Positions 6,491 to 13,347 of a stretch of 13,347 bases of DNA are shown here, piece by piece. This DNA is from an uncultured Lachnospiraceae bacterium (lineage in GTDB: Bacteria; Bacillota; Clostridia; Lachnospirales; Lachnospiraceae), in NCBI GenBank assembly GCA_902489925.1, contig CABUBX010000045.1, positions 1-13,347 of the forward strand, in the 5' to 3' direction. The notes below the pieces were generated by a model, which had not been told where the DNA came from, did no database searches, and saw nothing but the letters and a program-made list of their open reading frames with translations. Position numbers and translations under genes: made by a program. The stretch's first letter is position 1. Each line of letters begins with the position of its first letter.

Positions 6491-8599
6491 TTATTTTGCT
6501 GATTCATTTTTCAGGAATTTAAAATCCTCAGGCAGAAGCTTAAACATACTTGCTTCCTCATATCTGTTTTCAAGCACTGTCATGAAAAGATTCTTGGAAT
6601 TGCGATTTTCAACATTTGTAATCGCCACATCGACAATGCTCATCACATCTTCATAATTGATGACCTTATTTTCTTCAAGGCATTGTCCGAAATAATCTCT
6701 TAAAATTAAAGCAACCTCCGGGTCCATCTCATATTTTTTCTGCTCTATATACCCCTTGGCCAATGTGACTAATTCCATCTCATTATACTTTGATACATTG
6801 ATAACATTTAAAAACTTTGAACGCAGAGACTGATGCTTTTTCCAAAATGCCATCATCTCATCATGGAAGCTTTCAAGGACAATCGCCGTCTTTTGGTTCT
6901 CCTTATTAACCTCCCACTCAATAATCGACACTGATTTATCGGAAAGCAAATCTGCCTTTTCAATAATAAGGCAGCCACCCTTAATTTTGTCAAAAATCAT
7001 AGAGAAGTCTCTTGAATTTAATGTTTCGGCACTCGCGCGCACAATCTTGCTCTTATCGCACAAACCGTAAGTATTCAAAGCTTTTGCAATACCGAGGGCA
7101 ATCTGTGATTTCATAGACTTATCTGTACTGAGTACGACAAAGTTAATATCATAAGCAGCGAGAATATCAAATTTCTCAGCCGTTGTCTCCTCAAATTTTG
7201 TAAAGGTACGGCTCAACTGCTCTTTTACATAATCAATATTTGGCACAGTGGACAAAATATTGCTCTCCGTTTTTGAACCGTTATCAAAGAGATTCGCAAT
7301 AAAATCCTTATCCTCCGCAGTCCAGACACGTTCCTCAACAATATCATCTTCATCCATTAAAAGTCCGTCATCGTCTAAAACTTCTTCTGAAGCTGCTTTC
7401 TCAAAATCATGCGCCTCAAAGTCTTTTTCATTGAAGCTGTCACTATCCTCTAAATTTTCCTCGATAAAGTCATCATCGTCATCTAAATCTTCTTCGATAA
7501 GGTCATCGTCGTCATCTAGGTTTTCTTCGATAAAATCATCGTCATCATCGTCTAAATTTTCTTCGATAAAGTCATCGTCGTCATCATCTAAATCTTCTTC
7601 AAACAAAGCTTCGGCTTCCGACATCCCATATTTTTCAAATATCTCGTCATCCTCCGACTTTCTTTCCTTTGTTTTCCAAAAATCCGCCCTCGTATCTCCG
7701 GCGGAAAGTGCCTTGAAAAAATCATCCTTTGACATCGGTGCTTCTTCAGCTTCTTCGGTTGCTTCGGCTTTTTCAGCTTTTTCAGCCGCCGCTAAGGTCT
7801 CCGCCTTTTCTGGCCGCATGCCGCCTGCCTGTGCATCCAAAGCTTCTGAAATCTCTGCCATCTGCATATTCCACTGATTTTTTCGTTCTTCTTCCTCCCG
7901 GATGCCTTTTTCAACAATATCAATATCAAAGCCGCCATAGTCATTGCTATGTCCGTCCAGCGCTTCCGGCCCCTTACCAAACTGCTTCTGAGCCGCAAGA
8001 TAATCCGGCAACTTTTCCCCTGTAATCTCACACTTTAATTCAATCGCCTTGTTGACATACTCGCCGTTTCCAAACCACAAAACAATCTCATCGCACTCTT
8101 GGATACACTTATCATCCTCACCGGCCTCATGATAAAGGTTCGCCAGTTCATATGCCCATTCTTCAATATATTCATAATCCTTGAGCCGTTCAAGCGTATC
8201 AATAAGCACCGACTTTCGCTCACCCTTAGCTCTGTCAAGGCGATAACGCAAAATATATCGATGTAAGTCTCTTGAAGCCACGCCGATAAATTCTTTATAA
8301 TAATATTCAGCCTCAGGATAGTCTCCCATTTCGATATAAAGACTTGTCAAAAGGCTGAGAATCCTTCTGTTTTTCGGGGATTTTGCGTAAGCCTTTAAAA
8401 ATACATTCTCCGCATCCTCATACATCTTCTCGCGCATATATACTTCTCCGATGAGACAAAGGCTCGGCGCTATTCTGATACGGTTGACATCCATCTGTTC
8501 AATAATATCCAGAGCTTTATCAAACCGTCCGTCAAAGACATACGACTTTACCTGCTTCATCAGGTCGTTTTCCGTAGTTTTATCTACTCGCTTTTCCAT
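6491..8599 (-). CDS. TPR protein with acidic repeat and degenerate CbxX/CfqX-like AAA+ domain
   Basis: A 702-residue soluble protein of unknown role. Residues about 12-190 are TPR-like helices (for example YMREKMYEDAENVFLKAYAKSPKN at about 54-77). A linker of about 220-315 is rich in Glu, Ala and Lys. Residues about 330-395 hold the acidic repeat listed separately. The C-terminal 220 residues read as an AAA+ domain of the CbxX/CfqX type: LRSKFLNVINV resembles that family's LRSRF arginine-finger box. However the Walker A site is STDKSMKSQ (about 491-499), without the GxxGxGKT pattern, and the Walker B site is CLIIEKADLL without the Asp-Glu pair. It is therefore probably a non-hydrolysing scaffold. 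The ATG at 8599 is preferred to an upstream start at 8638 because AAAGGAG lies 6 bases before it. It has its own promoter and terminator and is probably monocistronic. Confidence 0.8.
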   Translation of the reverse strand: MEKRVDKTTENDLMKQVKSYVFDGRFDKALDIIEQMDVNRIRIAPSLCLIGEVYMREKMYEDAENVFLKAYAKSPKNRRILSLLTSLYIEMGDYPEAEYYYKEFIGVASRDLHRYILRYRLDRAKGERKSVLIDTLERLKDYEYIEEWAYELANLYHEAGEDDKCIQECDEIVLWFGNGEYVNKAIELKCEITGEKLPDYLAAQKQFGKGPEALDGHSNDYGGFDIDIVEKGIREEEERKNQWNMQMAEISEALDAQAGGMRPEKAETLAAAEKAEKAEATEEAEEAPMSKDDFFKALSAGDTRADFWKTKERKSEDDEIFEKYGMSEAEALFEEDLDDDDDDFIEENLDDDDDDFIEENLDDDDDLIEEDLDDDDDFIEENLEDSDSFNEKDFEAHDFEKAASEEVLDDDGLLMDEDDIVEERVWTAEDKDFIANLFDNGSKTESNILSTVPNIDYVKEQLSRTFTKFEETTAEKFDILAAYDINFVVLSTDKSMKSQIALGIAKALNTYGLCDKSKIVRASAETLNSRDFSMIFDKIKGGCLIIEKADLLSDKSVSIIEWEVNKENQKTAIVLESFHDEMMAFWKKHQSLRSKFLNVINVSKYNEMELVTLAKGYIEQKKYEMDPEVALILRDYFGQCLEENKVINYEDVMSIVDVAITNVENRNSKNLFMTVLENRYEEASMFKLLPEDFKFLKNESAK
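7449..7600 (-). repeat. In-frame acidic tandem repeat, units of 33 and 36 bases
   Basis: Four full units (7449-7481, 7482-7514, 7515-7550, 7551-7586) and a partial fifth (7587-7600), each beginning TCTA on the plus strand. Each encodes FIEENL or a close variant (LIEEDL) followed by 5 or 6 Asp. Units differ in whole codons, so the frame is kept. The Asp run is itself a GAT/GAC repeat, so unit length may change by slippage. Confidence 0.9.
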
Positions 8600-8605
8600 A
8601 CTATT

Positions 8606-8612
8606 CTCCTTT
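8606..8612 (-). promoter_or_regulatory. Ribosome binding site that decides the TPR/AAA-like gene start
   Basis: AAAGGAG on the minus strand, 6 bases before the ATG at 8599. The longer in-frame start at 8638 has no comparable site and lies at the edge of the predicted leader. Confidence 0.8.
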
Positions 8613-8617
8613 ATGAA

Positions 8618-8630
8618 ATGCAAATTGCAT
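8618..8630. promoter_or_regulatory. Short palindrome in the leader of the TPR/AAA-like gene
   Basis: ATGCAAATTGCAT, a perfect 6-1-6 inverted repeat between the promoter and the ribosome binding site. It could be an operator, but such short AT-rich palindromes also arise by chance; no regulator gene is adjacent to it. Confidence 0.25.
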
Positions 8631-8653
8631 ATACACATAGATACTCATTGAAC

Positions 8654-8682
8654 AGTTTACCACAATTTAATTTTACTGACAA
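8654..8682 (-). promoter_or_regulatory. Promoter of the TPR/AAA-like gene
   Basis: TTGTCA (8677-8682), 17 bases, then TAAACT (8654-8659) on the minus strand, with a TG one base upstream of the -10 box (TGGTAAACT, an extended -10). The -10 box alone is weak (4 of 6), but spacing, -35 and extension together support it. Transcription would start near 8647, giving a leader of about 48 bases. Confidence 0.6.
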
Positions 8683-8694
8683 CCTAAACGTTAT

Positions 8695-8718
8695 AAAAAA
8701 TCCCTTACGGAATCCTTT
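8695..8718 (-). terminator. Terminator overlapping the 3' end of murE
   Basis: On the minus strand AUUCC (8709-8713) pairs with GGGAU (8700-8704) around a GUAA loop, and the stem extends through G-U and A-U pairs to about 10 bp, ending in a run of six T. The murE stop codon UAA (8705-8707) is inside the loop. The stem is short and has wobble pairs, so it may be leaky. Confidence 0.55.
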
Positions 8719-10189
8719 CATATTTTTTCATCACATAGGCTCTTTCATCCATCGGATAACGCTTTCCCTTAATTTCCTGATAGTCCTCATGGCCTTTGCC
8801 CGCCAGTATCACAATATCGCCTGCATCGGCCGCCTTAATGCAATAGTCGATTGCCTGCAGGCGGTCTTCAATAATTTTATAACAGCCGCCTGCCGCCACA
8901 GCCCCTTTTGCAATCTCTAAAATAATATCCCCCGGCGGCTCATCCCTTGGATTATCTGAGGTAATCACCGTTAAATCGGCCAGCGAGGCGCTGACATTTC
9001 CCATGAGAAAACGCCGCTCGCCGCTTCGATTGCCCCCGCAGCCAAACATACAAATAATTCGCCCGCCGCAAAATCCGCGGACAGCTTTTAAAAGCCGCTC
9101 TAGGGCATCCGCATTATGGGCATAATCAATCATCACCGTCGCCTTGCAATTTGCCGGAATGATTTCCATGCGCCCCTTTACAGACGCACACCGAAGCCCC
9201 GCTTTAATTGATGTCGGACTAATACCAAGCCATGCCGCCGCTGACGCTGCCATAAAAGCATTTTCCCGGTTAAATTCTCCCGGCATAGACACTGACGCGA
9301 AAAAGCTTTGCCCGTCCCTTTCCAAAAATTGAAGCCCATCCGCTTTTTGATAACCGCGGTAAAGAATCTTCTTTTTTGGTAGCCACGCTTTTTTGCCGCC
9401 GTAGAGGCAGCCTGCCAACCGTCCGCCGTAATGTGTCAGCGCCTTTCCCGAAAGCATATCAGATGCATTTACAAATCCGATACTGCATTGCCGGAATAAA
9501 AGGCTTTTATAAAACATATATTCCTCCATATCTTTATGTTCATACTTTCCGATATGGTCCTTGGAAATGTTTGTCATCATTCCGACAGTAAAATAAAGCC
9601 CCGCGGTGCGGCTTTGTTTCAATCCCTGAGAAGAAACCTCCATCACCGCATGGCTTACCTTATTTTCCGCCATTCTTGCCAATGCCTCATAAATCGTTAA
9701 AGCATCCGGCGTCGTATTTTTTGTTTTGACAGAGTTTTCTCCGTCAAAAATTTCAATTGTTCCGATTATTCCTGTTTTAAAACCCTCCGCCTCCAATATA
9801 CTTTTCAGCATATAGGCGGTCGTTGTCTTTCCCTTTGTCCCCGTAATTCCTATAAGCTTCAGCTTTCTGTCGGGATGGTCATAAAATGCCGCTGCCATAA
9901 GCGCTTTTGCAAGCCTTGTATCCGGTGTCTGAATAAGCGCCGCCCCATACTTTTCATCCATCTCAATCGGATATTCGGCGACAATCGCCGAAGCCCCGCG
10001 CCGCAGGGCTTCACCAATCATTTTGTGTCCATCGGTGTGGTTGCCCCTGATACACACAAAAACCTCCCCCGGACAAATCCGTCCCGAGTCATCGCAAATT
10101 CCTGTAATTTCTGTATATAAACTGCCTTTAAGCAAAAAATAAATAAAACCGCCGAGCAACGAAACAAGCTGCATAAAATCACATCGCAT
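8705..10189 (-). CDS. murE: UDP-MurNAc-tripeptide synthetase (MurE-type Mur ligase)
   Basis: A cytoplasmic ATP-dependent ligase that adds the third amino acid to UDP-MurNAc-L-Ala-D-Glu in peptidoglycan synthesis; 494 residues, normal for MurE. The N-terminal domain has EITGICDDS and PGEVFVCIRGN (about 27-50). The ATP loop is GTKGKTT (117-123), NTTPDA (158-163) follows, and the lysine expected to be carbamylated is Lys228 in FYKSLLF. DNPRDEPP (412-419) fits DNPRxExP, the signature of meso-diaminopimelate ligases. In contrast TNISKDHIGKYEHKD (206-220) departs from the usual DHLDYHG form and resembles the DHIGPxEH form I associate with lysine-type MurE of streptococci. The ATG at 10189 has AGGA 7 bases upstream. 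It stands alone, without mraY, murD or murF, so it may be a second copy; the 75-base gap suggests co-transcription with the SMC-like gene. Confidence 0.93.
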   Translation of the reverse strand: MRCDFMQLVSLLGGFIYFLLKGSLYTEITGICDDSGRICPGEVFVCIRGNHTDGHKMIGEALRRGASAIVAEYPIEMDEKYGAALIQTPDTRLAKALMAAAFYDHPDRKLKLIGITGTKGKTTTAYMLKSILEAEGFKTGIIGTIEIFDGENSVKTKNTTPDALTIYEALARMAENKVSHAVMEVSSQGLKQSRTAGLYFTVGMMTNISKDHIGKYEHKDMEEYMFYKSLLFRQCSIGFVNASDMLSGKALTHYGGRLAGCLYGGKKAWLPKKKILYRGYQKADGLQFLERDGQSFFASVSMPGEFNRENAFMAASAAAWLGISPTSIKAGLRCASVKGRMEIIPANCKATVMIDYAHNADALERLLKAVRGFCGGRIICMFGCGGNRSGERRFLMGNVSASLADLTVITSDNPRDEPPGDIILEIAKGAVAAGGCYKIIEDRLQAIDYCIKAADAGDIVILAGKGHEDYQEIKGKRYPMDERAYVMKKYERIP

Positions 10190-10264
10190 ACCCTTTTCCT
10201 ACAGTATATGCCGCTTTGTCAGATTTGCCTTTTGCGGCGCTGTTATACAAAAAAGGAAGACGTA
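10190..10264 (-). promoter_or_regulatory. Possible folded spacer covering the murE ribosome binding site
   Basis: The 75-base gap holds a set of nested complementary segments on the minus strand: CCUUUU (10251-10256) with AAAAGG (10192-10197), ACAG or GUAUA with CUGU or UAUAC (10240-10248 with 10201-10208, two registers), and GCCGC with GCGGC (10234-10238 with 10210-10214). The outer helix would bury the murE ribosome binding site. No convincing promoter was found: TATACT is present at 10202-10207 but has no good -35 box. Confidence 0.25.
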
Positions 10265-13200
10265 TCACACAAAATCAAACACCTGCTGCTCAAACTCAAT
10301 CCGACGGTACTCGACCTCCTCCACAGCAATATTTGAATAGAAGTCAACAACAACCGTCTGCTGCCTATTCCCGGCAAGCTTCTGTCCGAGAATATAATTC
10401 ACATCAAATTTTCCTGTAATTGCCGGTGTCGCACCGCGTGCCGGAACAATGAGCTGGACATGGTTTTCCCTTAGCAGTTCAAAAATTGGCTCCCATATAT
10501 AAATATCCTTTGCCGCGCCGAAAGGATTATCAATAAAAATAACCTTTTTAAGCGCCGCTGTCTCCGTTGATTTTGAATTGATTGCCGAAATATAATTAAT
10601 AATCGCAATTAAAAACTGAATATAAATGCCCTGTGACTGACCTGTACTTCCTACAGCTTCTTCATAGCGCAAAAACCGGCTCTGCTCTCGGATGCGCTCA
10701 CGCTTGTAAAGGCTTAACCGAATAGCATTCATATCAGACACGATAACCTGAAACAGCTGTTTCCACGCAAGCTTTGAGCGAATATACTTAAGCCGCTCTG
10801 CCCCATCACTGTAGCTGTCTGCCATTTTGGCAATGTTGTCCACATAATCGGCCATGCGCTGCTCATAATATTCCTCCTTCACATAAGGAATCTTCAGTTT
10901 AAGCATCTGTATTGCTTCGCCGTCAAGGGTAATTTTAGACATTTCAGGAAGACGTTCAATTTCCATCTTAATATCCGTACACCTTTGAACACACTGACGG
11001 ACAAAGTTTTCCTTCATCTTTACCATACTGTCTATTCCCGTGAGTACACGTTCCTTTTCAAGCATAATAATCCGGATTGTCTCCCCGGCATCGGAAAGCA
11101 TTTGCTCGGCCTCAAAAAGCTGTGATGGCAGCTTAATATGACTGCGCACCTCCGCCGAAAGCTCTGCTGCATGATATTGATTCAGGCTCTCAATCAACTT
11201 GTCCCTGCCCTTCTCAAACTCTGCCTTTTTAAAATCCTCATTTTTCCGAAGCTGCTCGTATTTGTACTGCATTTCTTCTGATTTTCTTCGAAAATTCATA
11301 TCCGGCATATAGCTCTCATCCGTCAGCGTCAGCGAAGCGCCCGACATCCGCGCAAGACGCAGCATTTCTTTTTGCATCTCCTCAAGACTTCTAAACTGCC
11401 GCTGCGCTTTATCAAGCGCCTCTTTGGCCGCTTCGTTTTTTTGTGCAAGCCCCTCTAAAAGCTGCCGATATTCTGCCAAAAACACATCATAGTCCTTGTC
11501 TTTTAAATCAATCTCCTCATAGCTTCCGTATCGTTCCTCAATAACCTGAATGGCATTCTCGACACTGCCAAGCAGCTGATGACGACTGGCAAGACGGTCT
11601 GCCGCCATCGCCTGATGAAGCTTTATCTCCGCCTCAAGCTGTTTGGCCTCGGCCTTTAATCGAATCAATTTTGCTTCCTCCGCATAAGAAAGTTTTGATG
11701 TCTGCGCCATCGCCTCCAGGCTCTCAAAGCTTATATTTCGTCCTTCAATCGCAGCCCTCAGACGGGCAGCTGTTTTTTCACAGTTCTCAAGCAAACGCCG
11801 TTTATCCGTAAGCTCGCCGTTTCCTGCCTCACAGACTTGCTTCATTCCCATAAAACGTACATGAATTGCTTCAAGTTCTTCCCTGTCAAACACTTGTTTA
11901 GGATTGTCCGGCGTGTGCGTATCGGCACCTGATTCATAATAGGCAAAAAAGTCCTTCTCCCACATGAGGCGAAGCATCTCCATATCTGTCTCAAGCCCTT
12001 TAAGCTGACCTTTAGCGTCGGCAGACTGAATTTTTAACGTCTCCAGCTGAGTTTTAAGCGCCGCCCGCGCTTCATGAAGCTTTTCTATTGCCGCCTCATT
12101 TTCTTTTCTGCGCCCGACAGCCTCCGTAAGCTCGCCGCGGACTTCAATCATCTTTTCTGAAACAGTACACTTATAAGCCGCTTCTTTTTCTTCCTCCCGC
12201 AGCCTGTCCTCTGCCTGATGCGCCGCCTCAATGCAAAGCGTCAAACGCTCAATCTCTGTTTTCATCGCCTCCGCCGCTTTTTGCTCATCTAAGTTTCTTC
12301 GTTCAAGCGCATCCAACTCACTAAGCTTTTGGGCATACACTTTTTCATAGCGGTTCATAAAATAGTGTACCTGCTCTAAATCCGCAAGATACGTTTCCTG
12401 CTGGTCTAAAAGCCTTTTAAGCGCTGATGCCTCCTCGGATATCTGCTTTTGTATCTTTTCCTTTTCCTCTGACACTGCTTTTTCATCGACATACAGTCTT
12501 CGCTTATCGCCTGTAAATAAAATACCTCCACAAATATTCTCGCCCGACTCCACCGTTTGCATACTGACAATCGGCGTTGTAAAATCAGCAAAATACTTTT
12601 CTAAAAAGTGCGTATCCCCGGCAAGTGAGGCGAAGCCCTCGCTGACAATAACCGCATACGGCAAAAACGGAAGTCTTTCTAAAACCTCGCCGCGCCGTTC
12701 TTCATCTGCAGCTTTGAGATATTCGCTGCCGCACATGCATTTGATATGATTGCTGCGCCGAAGATTTTCCACAATTTCTGTGACAGCCCTAGGGACTGCG
12801 GCAGGATTATTTTCATCCAGCTGACCAAGATATGTCTCCAGGGCAGTCTTGCGCTCATTATGCACACAGATGTCTGCCGCCGCATTTTTAAATCGCTGTG
12901 TAATGACTGTTTTAAGCTTTTCACTGCCCGAAGCGCCGTAAATTTCCGCCAGCCTGCCCACAATCGCATTTAATTGCTCATGCTCGTTGAAAAATGTCTT
13001 TATCTGAAGCTTTCGGGCATCAAAAATTTTCTTGTCTGCCTCTGCTTGATTCAAATTTCGTATACAGACTTCAAGTGCTTTTCGCGCTTCATCTGCCTCA
13101 TTTTTTAAGGCCTCCGCTTTTTCCTGTACCTGCCTATGAGCCTTGCGATACATCTCAAGCTCATCTTGCGTACCGTCAGCCATAAGAACCCCAAGCTCAC

Positions 13201-13347
13201 CTCTTAAATCTGCCAATATCTTTTGAAACTCTTTTTCCCGCTGTCTGCCATTTTCAATGTCAAATTCAAGCACGGCTGCCTGTCTGTCCGCTTCCCGTAT
13301 GCCCGTCTCTGCCGTCACCGTATTTTCGCCGCAGTTTTTCAGGTGTT
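10265..13347 (-). CDS. SMC/Rad50-like coiled-coil ATPase, C-terminal part
   Basis: The visible 1,026 residues are the C-terminal part of a large SMC-like ATPase. The frame stays open to the right edge, and the GTG at 13318 has no ribosome binding site, so the N-terminal head with Walker A is outside. Residues 1-190 are coiled coil. About 199-290 form a globular, hinge-like insert (KCMCGSEY, then PFLPYAVIVSEGF, ICGGILFTGDKRRLYV). About 300-790 are again coiled coil. The final 220 residues are an ABC-type head with signature STGQSQG (900-906) and Walker B KVIFIDNPFG (about 934-943), where Asn940 stands in place of the usual catalytic Glu. If the coils are symmetric the whole protein would be near 1,500 residues. 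It may be a MukB/Wadjet JetC-type SMC or an SbcC-like nuclease subunit; the hinge lacks the CxxC zinc hook, which favours the former. Confidence 0.8.
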   Translation of the reverse strand, partial: HLKNCGENTVTAETGIREADRQAAVLEFDIENGRQREKEFQKILADLRGELGVLMADGTQDELEMYRKAHRQVQEKAEALKNEADEARKALEVCIRNLNQAEADKKIFDARKLQIKTFFNEHEQLNAIVGRLAEIYGASGSEKLKTVITQRFKNAAADICVHNERKTALETYLGQLDENNPAAVPRAVTEIVENLRRSNHIKCMCGSEYLKAADEERRGEVLERLPFLPYAVIVSEGFASLAGDTHFLEKYFADFTTPIVSMQTVESGENICGGILFTGDKRRLYVDEKAVSEEKEKIQKQISEEASALKRLLDQQETYLADLEQVHYFMNRYEKVYAQKLSELDALERRNLDEQKAAEAMKTEIERLTLCIEAAHQAEDRLREEEKEAAYKCTVSEKMIEVRGELTEAVGRRKENEAAIEKLHEARAALKTQLETLKIQSADAKGQLKGLETDMEMLRLMWEKDFFAYYESGADTHTPDNPKQVFDREELEAIHVRFMGMKQVCEAGNGELTDKRRLLENCEKTAARLRAAIEGRNISFESLEAMAQTSKLSYAEEAKLIRLKAEAKQLEAEIKLHQAMAADRLASRHQLLGSVENAIQVIEERYGSYEEIDLKDKDYDVFLAEYRQLLEGLAQKNEAAKEALDKAQRQFRSLEEMQKEMLRLARMSGASLTLTDESYMPDMNFRRKSEEMQYKYEQLRKNEDFKKAEFEKGRDKLIESLNQYHAAELSAEVRSHIKLPSQLFEAEQMLSDAGETIRIIMLEKERVLTGIDSMVKMKENFVRQCVQRCTDIKMEIERLPEMSKITLDGEAIQMLKLKIPYVKEEYYEQRMADYVDNIAKMADSYSDGAERLKYIRSKLAWKQLFQVIVSDMNAIRLSLYKRERIREQSRFLRYEEAVGSTGQSQGIYIQFLIAIINYISAINSKSTETAALKKVIFIDNPFGAAKDIYIWEPIFELLRENHVQLIVPARGATPAITGKFDVNYILGQKLAGNRQQTVVVDFYSNIAVEEVEYRRIEFEQQVFDFV

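Noticed and set aside
7449..7600. Possible CRISPR-like array
   Set aside because: Units are directly adjacent with no unique spacers, and they keep the reading frame of the protein.
7248..7877. Plus-strand open frame encoding a Ser/Lys-rich protein
   Set aside because: It is the antisense reading of the acidic Asp/Glu repeat of the minus-strand gene; there is no ribosome binding site or promoter for it, and the sense frame has recognisable domains.
10202..10207. TATACT as a -10 box of a separate murE promoter
   Set aside because: No acceptable -35 box is found 16-18 bases upstream; co-transcription with the SMC-like gene is simpler.
12724..12732. Zinc hook of SbcC/Rad50 type at KCMCG
   Set aside because: The spacing is C-x-C, not C-x-x-C, and it lies at the edge of a globular insert and not at a coiled-coil apex.
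13316..13318. GTG as the start of the SMC-like protein
   Set aside because: The frame continues without a stop to the window edge, there is no ribosome binding site before the GTG, and an N-terminal ATPase half would be missing.

Overview
All eight protein genes read on the minus strand, so transcription runs from high to low coordinates. The sequence suggests a low-to-middle GC Firmicute, most likely class Clostridia and plausibly Lachnospiraceae. The reasons are strong GGAGG-type ribosome binding sites, sigma-A-like promoters, a clostridial-style Tad pilus cluster with a degenerate TadZ, a MurE carrying the DNPR motif, and a TPR/acidic/AAA-like protein of a type I associate with that family. 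This placement is inference; no rRNA or other marker gene is present.

Layout from the right edge in transcription order. (1) 10265-13347: the C-terminal 1,026 residues of a large SMC/Rad50-like coiled-coil ATPase whose N-terminal head lies outside the window. (2) 8705-10189: a MurE-type Mur ligase, ending in a hairpin terminator whose loop holds the stop codon. (3) 6491-8599: a protein with N-terminal TPRs, an acidic tandem repeat and a degenerate CbxX/CfqX-like AAA+ domain, with its own promoter and a 14-bp perfect terminator. (4) 6396 down to 2449: a three-gene operon of a TetR regulator, a cytoplasmic GH13 alpha-glucanase and glycogen branching enzyme GlgB. Its promoter is overlapped by a perfect 8-4-8 palindrome, so autoregulation is likely. 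A large stem-loop ends the unit. (5) 2324 down to 1: the start of a Tad (type IVb pilus) operon with a promoter, a structured leader, a TadV/CpaA prepilin peptidase with a TTG start, a TadZ/CpaE-like protein and the first 247 residues of the CpaF/TadA ATPase, cut by the left edge.

The glucan operon makes sense as a unit: GlgB adds alpha-1,6 branches and the GH13 enzyme probably cleaves alpha-glucan or maltodextrin inside the cell. The Tad genes supply prepilin processing, polar placement and the secretion motor. The SMC-like gene may belong to a MukB/Wadjet-JetC type complex, but its partners would be upstream of the window and no JetD-like nuclease follows it. The strongest leads are that protein, the pseudo-AAA/TPR protein and the TetR-controlled glucan operon. 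No tRNA, rRNA, CRISPR array or insertion sequence was seen, and there is no gene-free stretch over 300 bases.
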